From contig JAGVKY010000162.1 in NCBI GenBank assembly GCA_020050175.1, forward strand, positions 1 to 7,609: 7,609 nucleotides of DNA, read 5' to 3'. The position numbers and the translations under genes are program-made. Under the pieces are notes generated by a model that saw only the letters and a program-made list of their open reading frames with translations, was not told the DNA's origin and did not search any database. Positions 1-5,732 of the stretch are shown in pieces (the stretch's first letter is position 1; every line of letters starts with the position of its first letter). Source of the DNA: Parachlamydiales bacterium. GTDB lineage: Bacteria; Chlamydiota; Chlamydiia; Chlamydiales; JAJFMK01.

Positions 1-1
1 T

Positions 2-328
2 ATCAAAGGGTTAAAAATAGACGTTCTTATTTCTAACCCCCCCTATGTCACCACTTTTGAATATGAACATCTCGACCACAGCGTGAAAGACTATGAGCCC
101 TCCACTGCTCTTTTAGCAGGAGAGGATGGCCTTCTATTTTACCGAAGGATAAAAGAAGAGCTTCCTCCCCTAATGAATCCTGAGGGAGAGCTTTTCTTGG
201 AAATAGGCTCCACTCAAGGCAAAAGCGTCTCTGAACTTTTCTCTCCTCCTATCTGGAGCAACACTCTTGTTGAGCGGGATCTTGCCTCTCATCCGAGGTT
301 TGTTTATTCCAGGCACCTCTCTCATTGA
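2..328 (+). CDS. prmC: Release factor glutamine methyltransferase PrmC (HemK), C-terminal part
   Basis: This is the 3' end of a gene that begins before the window; 108 codons remain, in frame from position 2. PrmC methylates the glutamine of the GGQ motif in peptide chain release factors, using S-adenosylmethionine, in the cytoplasm. The visible fragment carries the NPPY motif (bases 35-46) that binds the substrate glutamine. It is followed by the family's conserved stretches YEPSTALLAGEDGLLFYR, LFLEIGSTQG and VERDLASHPRFV. The N-terminal helper domain and the SAM-binding glycine motif lie outside the window. The gene ends 37 bp upstream of ffh. A prmC-ffh neighbourhood is what I recall from Chlamydia. 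The NPPY-yEP-LEiG series is specific to the PrmC/PrmB branch; PrmC is preferred from context. Confidence 0.9.
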   Translation: MKGLKIDVLISNPPYVTTFEYEHLDHSVKDYEPSTALLAGEDGLLFYRRIKEELPPLMNPEGELFLEIGSTQGKSVSELFSPPIWSNTLVERDLASHPRFVYSRHLSH

Positions 329-353
329 AAAGTAATGTTTTTTAAGTTAAGAT
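325..353 (+). promoter_or_regulatory. Candidate sigma70-type promoter for ffh
   Basis: TTGAAA (325-330, one mismatch to TTGACA) and TAAGAT (348-353, four of six matches to TATAAT) are separated by exactly 17 nt. The -35 box overlaps the prmC stop codon. A start site about 7 nt past the -10 would leave only about 5-6 nt before the ffh ATG at 366. This fits the lack of a clear Shine-Dalgarno there. It is a prediction from consensus only; transcription could also read through from prmC. Confidence 0.4.
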
Positions 354-365
354 TCTCGAGCTTCT

Positions 366-1682
366 ATGCTAAATAATCTTTCCCAAAAATTTCAGGGGAT
401 CTTTGCCCGTCTTTCGGGGAAGTATCAACTGACTGAAAAAAACATCTCCCAGGCTGTGCAAGAAGTCAGAGATGCCTTTTTAGAAGCCGATGTCTCTTAT
501 CCTGTCGTGAAGGCTCTGATCGACAACATCAAAGAGAAGGCTTTAGGAAAGAAAGTTCTTGGAGCGATTAAGCCAGGTCAGCAATTTATTAAGGCTGTCC
601 ATGATGAGCTTGTTGCTTTTATGGGTGGAGAAGAGGCCCCTTTAAACCTCTCCCAAGAGCCAAGTTTTTTCTTGGTTTGCGGTTTACAAGGGTCAGGAAA
701 GACGACATTTTCGGCTAAACTTGCCCGCTTTTTGAAAAAAAAGGGAGATGTGCAAAGACCCCTTTTGATCGCGTGCGATTTGCAGAGACCTGCGGCGGTC
801 GAACAGCTCCAAATTTTGGGAAGCCAAATCGGGGTGCCTGTTTTTTCGATCGCGGGCGAAAAAGACCCTCGAGTTGTCGCGAAAAAGGGTGCAGAGCATG
901 CTAGAGCACAAAAGCATGATCTTGTCATCGTTGACACTGCTGGCCGGCTCCATATCGATGCGGAGTTGATGGACGAGTTAAGGGAAATGAAAAATTTCCT
1001 AAAGCCAACAGAGACCTTGCTCGTTGCAAACGCAACCCTTGGACAAGATGCGGTTAGAACTGCAGATACTTTCCAGAAAGAGCTTGGAATCACAGGTGCG
1101 GTTTTGACGATGCTTGATGGCAATACACGTGGTGGTGCAGCTCTCTCTATCCGTCATGTAACGGGTAAACCCCTTAAATTTGAAGGGGTAGGCGAAAAAG
1201 TCGAAGATTTACAGCTCTTTAATCCCCGGTCGATGGCCGATCGGATTTTAGGGATGGGAGACACCATTAACCTCGTCCGAAAGGCCGAGGAGCACATGGA
1301 TGCTAAAACTGTTGAGGATATGGAAAAAAAGATCCTCGACGCAAGTTTTACCTATGAGGATCTTGTTAAGCAGTTCCAGATGGTCAAAAAGATGGGACCC
1401 TTAAAAGGATTGCTCGGGATGCTCCCAGGCATGGGGGGAATGAACCTCGGTGATCTGGATGAGAAAAAGTTTTATCGCCTTGAGGCGATGATCCTCTCCA
1501 TGACTGCTGAGGAGAGAAGAGGGCGTGTCGAGTTATCGATGCCCCGCAGAAAAAGAATCGCTCGTGGGAGCGGTACAGATTTAGACGATGTTAATCGCTT
1601 GGTCAAAATGTATGGCCAGGCCAAAGAGTTCTTTAAAAAAGGGCCGAATATGAAACACCTGCAAAAGATGATGGGAGGCTAA
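366..1682 (+). CDS. ffh: Signal recognition particle GTPase Ffh (SRP54)
   Basis: Ffh binds SRP RNA and signal sequences of nascent membrane and secreted proteins, and docks with FtsY at the inner membrane. The 438-residue product has the full NG plus M domain layout. It shows an N-terminal helical bundle (about 1-95), P-loop GLQGSGKTT (106-114), CDLQRPAAVEQL (137-148), DTAGRLHID (190-198), GVGEKVEDLQLFNP (274-287) and ILGMGD (294-299). The M domain (about 300-438) has the flexible GMLPGMGGMN loop (351-360) and the RNA-binding stretch PRRKRIARGSG (393-403). Two GTPase positions are unusual. The G4 motif, normally TKxD, reads TMLD (248-251), and the usual DAxxGQ motif reads NATLGQ (222-227). 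I see no good ribosome binding site before the ATG. The reading frame is intact and the family assignment is secure. Confidence 0.97.
   Translation: MLNNLSQKFQGIFARLSGKYQLTEKNISQAVQEVRDAFLEADVSYPVVKALIDNIKEKALGKKVLGAIKPGQQFIKAVHDELVAFMGGEEAPLNLSQEPSFFLVCGLQGSGKTTFSAKLARFLKKKGDVQRPLLIACDLQRPAAVEQLQILGSQIGVPVFSIAGEKDPRVVAKKGAEHARAQKHDLVIVDTAGRLHIDAELMDELREMKNFLKPTETLLVANATLGQDAVRTADTFQKELGITGAVLTMLDGNTRGGAALSIRHVTGKPLKFEGVGEKVEDLQLFNPRSMADRILGMGDTINLVRKAEEHMDAKTVEDMEKKILDASFTYEDLVKQFQMVKKMGPLKGLLGMLPGMGGMNLGDLDEKKFYRLEAMILSMTAEERRGRVELSMPRRKRIARGSGTDLDDVNRLVKMYGQAKEFFKKGPNMKHLQKMMGG
1673..1678 (+). promoter_or_regulatory. Shine-Dalgarno for rpsP inside the ffh 3' end
   Basis: GGGAGG lies 9 nt before the rpsP ATG at 1688, within the last codons of ffh (Met-Gly-Gly). 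It fixes the rpsP start and suggests that ffh and rpsP are translated from one message. Confidence 0.75.
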
Positions 1683-1687
1683 AAAGC

Positions 1688-2026
1688 ATGGCTCTAACAA
1701 TCAGACTAAGACAACAAGGAAAGACCAACAGGTTAATGTACCGGATTGTTGTTACAGAAAGAGGCAATTCTCGCGAAGGGGATTATGTCGAGATGGTAGG
1801 CTGGTATAATCCGCATGATAAGGATGAATCCAAGCAAATCTTTATCGAGACCGATCGGGTTGCCCACTGGATGAAGCAAGGAGCGCAAGTTTCTGAAACA
1901 GCAAGTGCTCTTTTAGAAAAAGTGGCTCCAGAAGTTATCCGCCAGCAAAAAGCAAACGAAGTTTCCCGTCGTGCGAAGGCATTAGAAAAAAGGAAAGCTC
2001 GGAAAGCTCGCAAAGCGGCTGCTTAA
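1688..2026 (+). CDS. rpsP: 30S ribosomal protein S16
   Basis: S16 is a structural protein of the small ribosomal subunit. The N-terminal signature TIRLRQQGKTNRLMYRIVV (residues 4-22) is followed by EMVGWYNP, DRVAHWMKQGAQVSETASALL and a lysine/arginine-rich tail. All match the family in order. At 112 residues it is longer than the E. coli protein of about 82. The extra part is the C-terminal tail (about 85-112), rich in Lys, Arg and Ala, probably disordered and rRNA-binding. The gene starts 5 bp after the ffh stop, with a good Shine-Dalgarno, and sits 17 bp before trmD. Many bacteria have rimM directly after rpsP; here trmD follows at once. Confidence 0.96.
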   Translation: MALTIRLRQQGKTNRLMYRIVVTERGNSREGDYVEMVGWYNPHDKDESKQIFIETDRVAHWMKQGAQVSETASALLEKVAPEVIRQQKANEVSRRAKALEKRKARKARKAAA

Positions 2027-2043
2027 TTTTGGTGGCTGCCTAA

Positions 2044-2721
2044 ATGGATATCGACATCCTTTCCTTATTTCCCGCCTATTTTGACTCCCCTTTGCGCGAG
2101 TCTATTTTAGGTAGGGCGATTGGAAAGGGACTTCTCAAAGTCAACTGTGTCAATGTCCGCGATTTTACTGAGGACAAGCATCATAAGGTCGATGACCGCC
2201 CCTACGGCGGTGGACCTGGAATGGTGATGATGCCGGGACCGACGGTAAGAGCGATCCGCGCCTCCCGTAGACCCGGGACAAAAGTTGTCTATCTTTCACC
2301 GGAAGGAAAATCCTTTTCGGCGGCGATGGCAAGAGAGTTTGCTACAAAAGAGCATCTCGTTCTTTTGTCGGGGCATTACGAAGGGATTGACCAAAGGGTC
2401 ATTGATCTTGAGGTCGATGAGATTGTCTCTGTAGGCGATTTTGTCTTGACGAGTGGCTGTGTGGCGGCTCTCCTTGTGCTTGATGCCCTGGTGAGATTTA
2501 TTCCAGGTGCGCTTGGCGATGAGACGTCCAAAGACGAAGAGTCGTTTGAAGGTGAGGGATGGCTTGATTGTCCCCACTACACGCGGCCAGAAATATTTGA
2601 AGGGAAGGAAATTCCTCCCATATTAAAGAGTGGAGACCATGCAAAAATTGCTGCATGGCGTCGGGAACAGGCCCGGCTAAAAACTCTCCGCTACCGACCC
2701 GACTTGATCGGGGGTAAATAA
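2044..2721 (+). CDS. trmD: tRNA (guanine37-N1)-methyltransferase TrmD
   Basis: TrmD makes m1G37 next to the anticodon, using S-adenosylmethionine, and so prevents +1 frameshifting. The 225-residue protein has the SPOUT trefoil-knot motifs in order: YGGGPGMVM (54-62), YLSPEGK (83-89), LSGHYEGIDQRV (108-119), SVGDFVLTSG (129-138), RFIPGALGDE (151-160) and WLDCPHYTRP (173-182). Asp175 in LDCPHYTRP is the likely catalytic base by comparison with the family. The knot loop reads TSGCVAA where most TrmDs have GGELPA or GELAA. The protein is shorter than E. coli TrmD (about 255); from memory, Chlamydia trachomatis TrmD is longer still. A GGTGG at 2031-2035, 8 nt upstream, supports the ATG. Confidence 0.96.
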   Translation: MDIDILSLFPAYFDSPLRESILGRAIGKGLLKVNCVNVRDFTEDKHHKVDDRPYGGGPGMVMMPGPTVRAIRASRRPGTKVVYLSPEGKSFSAAMAREFATKEHLVLLSGHYEGIDQRVIDLEVDEIVSVGDFVLTSGCVAALLVLDALVRFIPGALGDETSKDEESFEGEGWLDCPHYTRPEIFEGKEIPPILKSGDHAKIAAWRREQARLKTLRYRPDLIGGK

Positions 2722-2734
2722 ATTAGAAGTGATA

Positions 2735-2768
2735 GCAAAAGTCACTCCTCTAGCTAAGAAACTTTTGC
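2735..2768 (+). promoter_or_regulatory. Inverted repeat in the trmD-rplS spacer (possible rplS leader hairpin)
   Basis: GCAAAAGT (2735-2742) is the exact reverse complement of ACTTTTGC (2761-2768), leaving an 18-nt loop. A weaker alternative, AGTGA (2728-2732) with TCACT (2742-2746), shares base 2742 and overlaps the first arm, so the two cannot form fully together. No T-run follows, so it does not look like an intrinsic terminator. It lies just upstream of the rplS Shine-Dalgarno GGAG (2785-2788) and could be a leader structure tuning rplS. The role is inferred. Confidence 0.35.
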
Positions 2769-2798
2769 AAACGCTTAAAAAATTGGAGTTTAGGTTCA

Positions 2799-3227
2799 AT
2801 GACTAAATTAGAGATCGTCCAAGAGATCGATAAAGAGCAGCTTAAAAAAGATGTCACCGATTTTCGTGTAGGGGACTCAATTAGAGTTCACCTCCGGATT
2901 ATCGAAGGTGACAAAGAGCGTATCCAGGTCTTTGCGGGTACTGTGATTGCCAAGAAGGGTTCAGGTCTTTCTGAGACTTTCTCTTTGCACCGCGTAGCTT
3001 ATGGCGAAGGGATGGAAAGAGTTTTCCTTCTTCATAGCCCTAAAATTGCGAAGATTGAAGTTGTCCGTTCGGGTAAAGTGCGTCGTGCAAAACTTTATTA
3101 CATCCGCGGTAAACAAGGGAAAGCTGCTAAAGTTCAAGCTCGTCTCGGCGGTGTTGCTCAATCACGCGTTTCTGTAGATAATCAATCTGGCGCTGGGAAC
3201 AGCGAAGAGTCAGCACCTCAAGCGTAA
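2799..3227 (+). CDS. rplS: 50S ribosomal protein L19
   Basis: L19 sits at the interface of the two ribosomal subunits. The core (residues 5-116) aligns with E. coli L19 throughout: LKKDVTDFRVGDSIRVHLRI, FAGTVIAKKGSGL, ETFSLHRVAYGEGMERVFLLHSP and VRRAKLYYIRGKQGKAAK. The known family length is about 115, and this protein has 142. The extra C-terminal part (about 117-142) is rich in Gly, Ser, Gln, Asn and Glu, ends in EESAPQA, and looks disordered. The start is supported by GGAG at 2785-2788 (10 nt before the ATG) and by family alignment. The 77-bp spacer before it holds an inverted repeat. Confidence 0.96.
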   Translation: MTKLEIVQEIDKEQLKKDVTDFRVGDSIRVHLRIIEGDKERIQVFAGTVIAKKGSGLSETFSLHRVAYGEGMERVFLLHSPKIAKIEVVRSGKVRRAKLYYIRGKQGKAAKVQARLGGVAQSRVSVDNQSGAGNSEESAPQA

Positions 3228-3247
3228 GCTTAGGGTTTAGACTCTTA

Positions 3248-3312
3248 GCAGTTGCCCATCGTTTAGTACGACGACAGACAATGGGACCAGTGATTAATGG
3301 ACGGGCAACTGC
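3248..3312 (+). promoter_or_regulatory. Competing inverted repeats spanning the rnhB start
   Basis: Arm GCAGTTGCCC (3248-3257) is the exact reverse complement of GGGCAACTGC (3303-3312), which lies in rnhB codons 3-6. The rnhB ATG (3297-3299) falls in the loop. A second pairing, CCCATCGT (3255-3262) with ACAATGGG (3278-3285), has seven of eight matches. It shares bases 3255-3257 with the first arm, so the two compete. The second pairing would cover the only plausible Shine-Dalgarno, GGGA at 3283-3286. The geometry is seen directly; a role in translational control of rnhB is inferred. Confidence 0.4.
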
Positions 3313-4064
3313 AACTTCCTCCGGAAAAGAAAAAAGCTTCGAGAAGCACTTTAAGACCAGAAGTTTTAGAGGCGATCTCCGAGGAAAAGCTCTATTCTGG
3401 AAGTAAAGAGGACGAATGGCGACGATTGAAAAAACTCACAAAATTCGAGGAAAAGGCTTACAAAGCCGGCTATAAATTTCTTGCGGGTATTGACGAAGCA
3501 GGCCGTGGCCCACTTGCAGGCCCAGTTGTGGCAGCTTCTTGCATTTTGCCACGCAAATTGCTCATCCCAGGCGTCAATGATAGTAAAAAACTGTCACCCG
3601 AAAAACGGGCAATCCTCTTTGAAGCCCTTGTCTCCCACCCCAATGTTGTCTATGCTCTTGGTTTGATTGACGCCGACGAGATCGATCGGATCAACATCTA
3701 CCAAGCCACCATTCAAGCCATGCTTATTTCTGTGGCTGGCTTAAAAATAAAACCTGACCTCTTGCTTGTGGAAGGTTTATCTCTCCCCCACCCAGACATC
3801 ACAGCCGAAAAAATTATCGATGGCGATTCTCTTTCACAATCCATTGCAGCGGCTTCCATCTTAGCTAAAGTGACACGTGATCGGCTAATGCTTCAATACC
3901 ATGAGATGTATCCTCAATATGGATTTGACAAACACAAAGGGTATGGGACAGAGAAGCATCTAAAAGCGCTGAAAGAGTATGGCCCCTGCCCTATTCATCG
4001 AAAAACCTTTAGACATGTCCGTCCCGAAGAAATTTTAGTGCCTGAAGAGATGTTCATTTCATGA
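3297..4064 (+). CDS. rnhB: Ribonuclease HII
   Basis: RNase HII removes ribonucleotides misincorporated into DNA and cleaves the RNA strand of RNA-DNA hybrids. The 255-residue protein has the helical lead-in RRLKKLTKFEEKAYKAGYK (42-60), as in longer RNase HII proteins of other bacteria. Then come FLAGIDEAGRGPLAGPVVAA (61-80), NDSKKLS (94-100), DGDSLSQSIAAASILAKVTRD (175-195) and YGFDKHKGYGTEKH (208-221). Of the DEDD catalytic set, Asp66, Glu67 and Asp177 are present. The third, normally the Asp of a VDG motif, is Glu159 (LLVEG, codon GAA at 3771-3773). No other ATG lies before the core, which supports this start, but the Shine-Dalgarno is weak. The gene overlaps the Nudix gene by 4 bp (ATGA). 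Confidence 0.95.
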   Translation: MDGQLQLPPEKKKASRSTLRPEVLEAISEEKLYSGSKEDEWRRLKKLTKFEEKAYKAGYKFLAGIDEAGRGPLAGPVVAASCILPRKLLIPGVNDSKKLSPEKRAILFEALVSHPNVVYALGLIDADEIDRINIYQATIQAMLISVAGLKIKPDLLLVEGLSLPHPDITAEKIIDGDSLSQSIAAASILAKVTRDRLMLQYHEMYPQYGFDKHKGYGTEKHLKALKEYGPCPIHRKTFRHVRPEEILVPEEMFIS

Positions 4065-4540
4065 TCGAAAAACATTGGACGGCCACACTCCTCCTTATTG
4101 AAGAGGGGAAAGTACTCTTGATTTGGCATCCAAAGTTTAGTCTTTGGCTTCCTCCTGGCGGACATGTCGATCCCGGCGAACTCATCCATGAAGCGGCTCT
4201 TCGGGAAACAAAAGAAGAGGTCGGCCTAAACGCTTTGATTCTCAGCGATGAAAGGCTTACCGTTGATGAGAAAAACGCCAAAAGCGTCCCCCGCCCTTTT
4301 CTCATGCAATTGGAAGAAATCCCTCCTCATAAGGATCAGCCTGCCCACCAGCATATCGACGCGATCTTCGTCGGTCGAATCGTCGGCGATCCAACGTTAA
4401 GAGGAACAGAAGAGGCTGTTTGGTGGCCAATCGAAGAACTTGAAGGTCTACATCAAGAGGGAAAACTTTTTAAAGAGACAATGGATGTAGTCCTTGCTTC
4501 AGCCAATTGGCTTAACACTCAAATCGCCACCTTGTGTTAA
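4061..4540 (+). CDS. Nudix hydrolase family protein
   Basis: Nudix enzymes hydrolyse nucleoside diphosphates linked to another group; the substrate cannot be read from the sequence. The complete Nudix box GX5EX7REUXEEXGU is at residues 34-56: G34, E40, R48-E49, E52-E53 and G55-L56, with Thr50 at the usually hydrophobic U position. The lead-in LWLPPGGHVDPGE (28-40) is typical of a small-nucleotide or housecleaning subgroup. There is no second domain, and the length (159) is normal for a single-domain Nudix. The start overlaps the rnhB stop as ATGA, so translation is probably coupled to rnhB. In C. trachomatis, as I recall, gmk follows rnhB, so this gene occupies a different slot here. It ends 8 bp before a large palindrome. 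Confidence 0.88.
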   Translation: MIEKHWTATLLLIEEGKVLLIWHPKFSLWLPPGGHVDPGELIHEAALRETKEEVGLNALILSDERLTVDEKNAKSVPRPFLMQLEEIPPHKDQPAHQHIDAIFVGRIVGDPTLRGTEEAVWWPIEELEGLHQEGKLFKETMDVVLASANWLNTQIATLC

Positions 4541-4548
4541 AATAATTC

Positions 4549-4627
4549 AACCACAGAGATCTAGAGAGAGACTTCGTCCGTTTAAAATAGACTGAAGGGA
4601 CGAAGTCTCTCTGTGTGCTCTGTGGTT
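4549..4627 (+). repeat. 79-bp near-palindrome between the Nudix gene and mnmA (terminator or dispersed repeat)
   Basis: The outer arms AACCACAGAG (4549-4558) and CTCTGTGGTT (4618-4627) are exact reverse complements, 10 bp. The inner arms AGAGAGACTTCGTCC (4565-4579) and GGACGAAGTCTCTCT (4598-4612) are also exact, 15 bp. They are separated by a 6/5-nt internal loop, and the apical loop is 18 nt (4580-4597). A T-run (4631-4636) follows two bases further on, so the structure could act as a rho-independent terminator of the rnhB-Nudix message. It is much longer than a normal terminator, and the CTCTGTG-x-CTCTGTGGTT wording resembles a dispersed intergenic repeat I recall from other bacterial genomes. 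A small palindromic repeat element is therefore possible. Only 19 bp separate it from the mnmA ATG. Confidence 0.75.
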
Positions 4628-4646
4628 ATATTTTTTAAAAAAACTT

Positions 4647-5732
4647 ATGACCGCCGAAACTGTAGTTGTTGCTATGTCTGGAGGAGTTGACTCCTCCGTT
4701 GCTGCCAAAATGATGGTCGATCTGGGCTATCGCTCTGTCGGCATGACCATGCGTCTTTATAAAGGGGCCGAAGCTGAATCTTGCTCCACAGGGCAGAGTT
4801 GCTGCGGCGAAGAGTCGGTCGATGATGCAAGACTTGTCGCTAATAAACTTGGCATCCCCTACTACGCTATCAATTTTAGAGAAGAATTTTGGGAAAATGT
4901 TGTCCAAGTTTTTGCAAGAGAATATTTTGCCGGAAGGACCCCCAGTCCCTGCATTTTGTGTAACGAACGATTAAAGTTTGATGCCCTCTACAAAAAAGCC
5001 ATGGAAATCGGGGCTGCCTATGTTGTGACAGGCCATTATGCTCGGATAGGTTTTGATGAGGCAGGTGACCGCTGGAACCTTCTGCGAGGCAAAGACCGCT
5101 CTAAGGATCAATCCTATTTCCTATTCAGCATGACGCAGGAACAATTGTCAAAAACTCTCTTCCCCTGCGGCGAATACTCTAAACCAGAAATACGGGCATT
5201 TGCTGAAGAGGCAGATCTTGTAACGGCTAAAAAACCGGAGAGTCAAGATATCTGCTTTATTCCAGATGGGGATTACGCGGCCTTTCTGGAGCGCCACTTC
5301 CCAGAACTTGCAGCTGAAGCTAAAGGGAAAATCCGCCACGTGGATGGCACTGTTCTAGGTGACCATAATGGAATCCACAGTGTCACTGTCGGACAAAGAA
5401 AAGTAGGCATCGCCTTTAACAAACCCCTTTATGTGAGTTCAATTGACCCTCTGACTAAAGATGTGGTGATGGGAGAAAAGCACCAAGCAGAAAAAAGGGA
5501 AATGACGGTCTCCAGAGTCAATTGGATCGCCAAAGATCCTGCTATCGGGGAATCGTTTCGCTTGCATGTTAAGATCCGTTCGCGCAGTCCGGAATCAAGA
5601 GCAACAGTGACAGCCCTCCCCGACCTAAAAGCTCACGTCCTCTTTGATGAACCCCAGCTGGCGATAACACCTGGACAAGCTTCTGTTTTCTATGATGATG
5701 AAAAGGTCTTCGGAGGAGGCTGGATTGACTAA
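4647..5732 (+). CDS. mnmA: tRNA-specific 2-thiouridylase MnmA
   Basis: MnmA adenylates and thiolates U34 of Lys, Glu and Gln tRNAs, using a persulfide relayed from a cysteine desulfurase. The 361-residue protein has the PP-loop AMSGGVDSSVAA (9-20), the cysteine segment PSPCILCNERLKFDALYKKA (99-118), VTGHYARI (127-134), LLRGKDRSKDQSYFLF (145-160) and ESQDICFIPDGDYAAFL (198-214). It also has GQRKVGIAF (249-257), followed by the C-terminal beta-barrel domain. By alignment with E. coli, the catalytic cysteines are Cys105 (LCN) and Cys203 (DIC). The ATG is chosen because the conserved PP-loop follows at once. I see no Shine-Dalgarno before it, and the sequence between the palindrome and the ATG is nearly all A and T. 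Its stop codon lies inside the start of the next gene. Confidence 0.96.
   Translation: MTAETVVVAMSGGVDSSVAAKMMVDLGYRSVGMTMRLYKGAEAESCSTGQSCCGEESVDDARLVANKLGIPYYAINFREEFWENVVQVFAREYFAGRTPSPCILCNERLKFDALYKKAMEIGAAYVVTGHYARIGFDEAGDRWNLLRGKDRSKDQSYFLFSMTQEQLSKTLFPCGEYSKPEIRAFAEEADLVTAKKPESQDICFIPDGDYAAFLERHFPELAAEAKGKIRHVDGTVLGDHNGIHSVTVGQRKVGIAFNKPLYVSSIDPLTKDVVMGEKHQAEKREMTVSRVNWIAKDPAIGESFRLHVKIRSRSPESRATVTALPDLKAHVLFDEPQLAITPGQASVFYDDEKVFGGGWID
5712..5719 (+). promoter_or_regulatory. Strong Shine-Dalgarno that decides the glycosyltransferase start
   Basis: GGAGGAGG lies 5 nt before a TTG at 5725-5727, inside the last codons of mnmA (Gly-Gly-Gly). The in-frame ATG triplets at 5692-5700 have no comparable site upstream. 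Translation from TTG gives a protein opening MTNILIVKTSSLGD, which matches the family's usual N-terminus. Confidence 0.7.

Noticed and set aside
578..1123. A 181-codon open frame on the minus strand
   Set aside because: It is fully antisense to the conserved GTPase domain of ffh, has no recognisable motif and no ribosome binding site.
5692..5724. ATG-ATG-ATG start for the glycosyltransferase
   Set aside because: It has no Shine-Dalgarno and adds 11 residues not typical of the family, whereas the TTG at 5725 has GGAGGAGG at the right distance.
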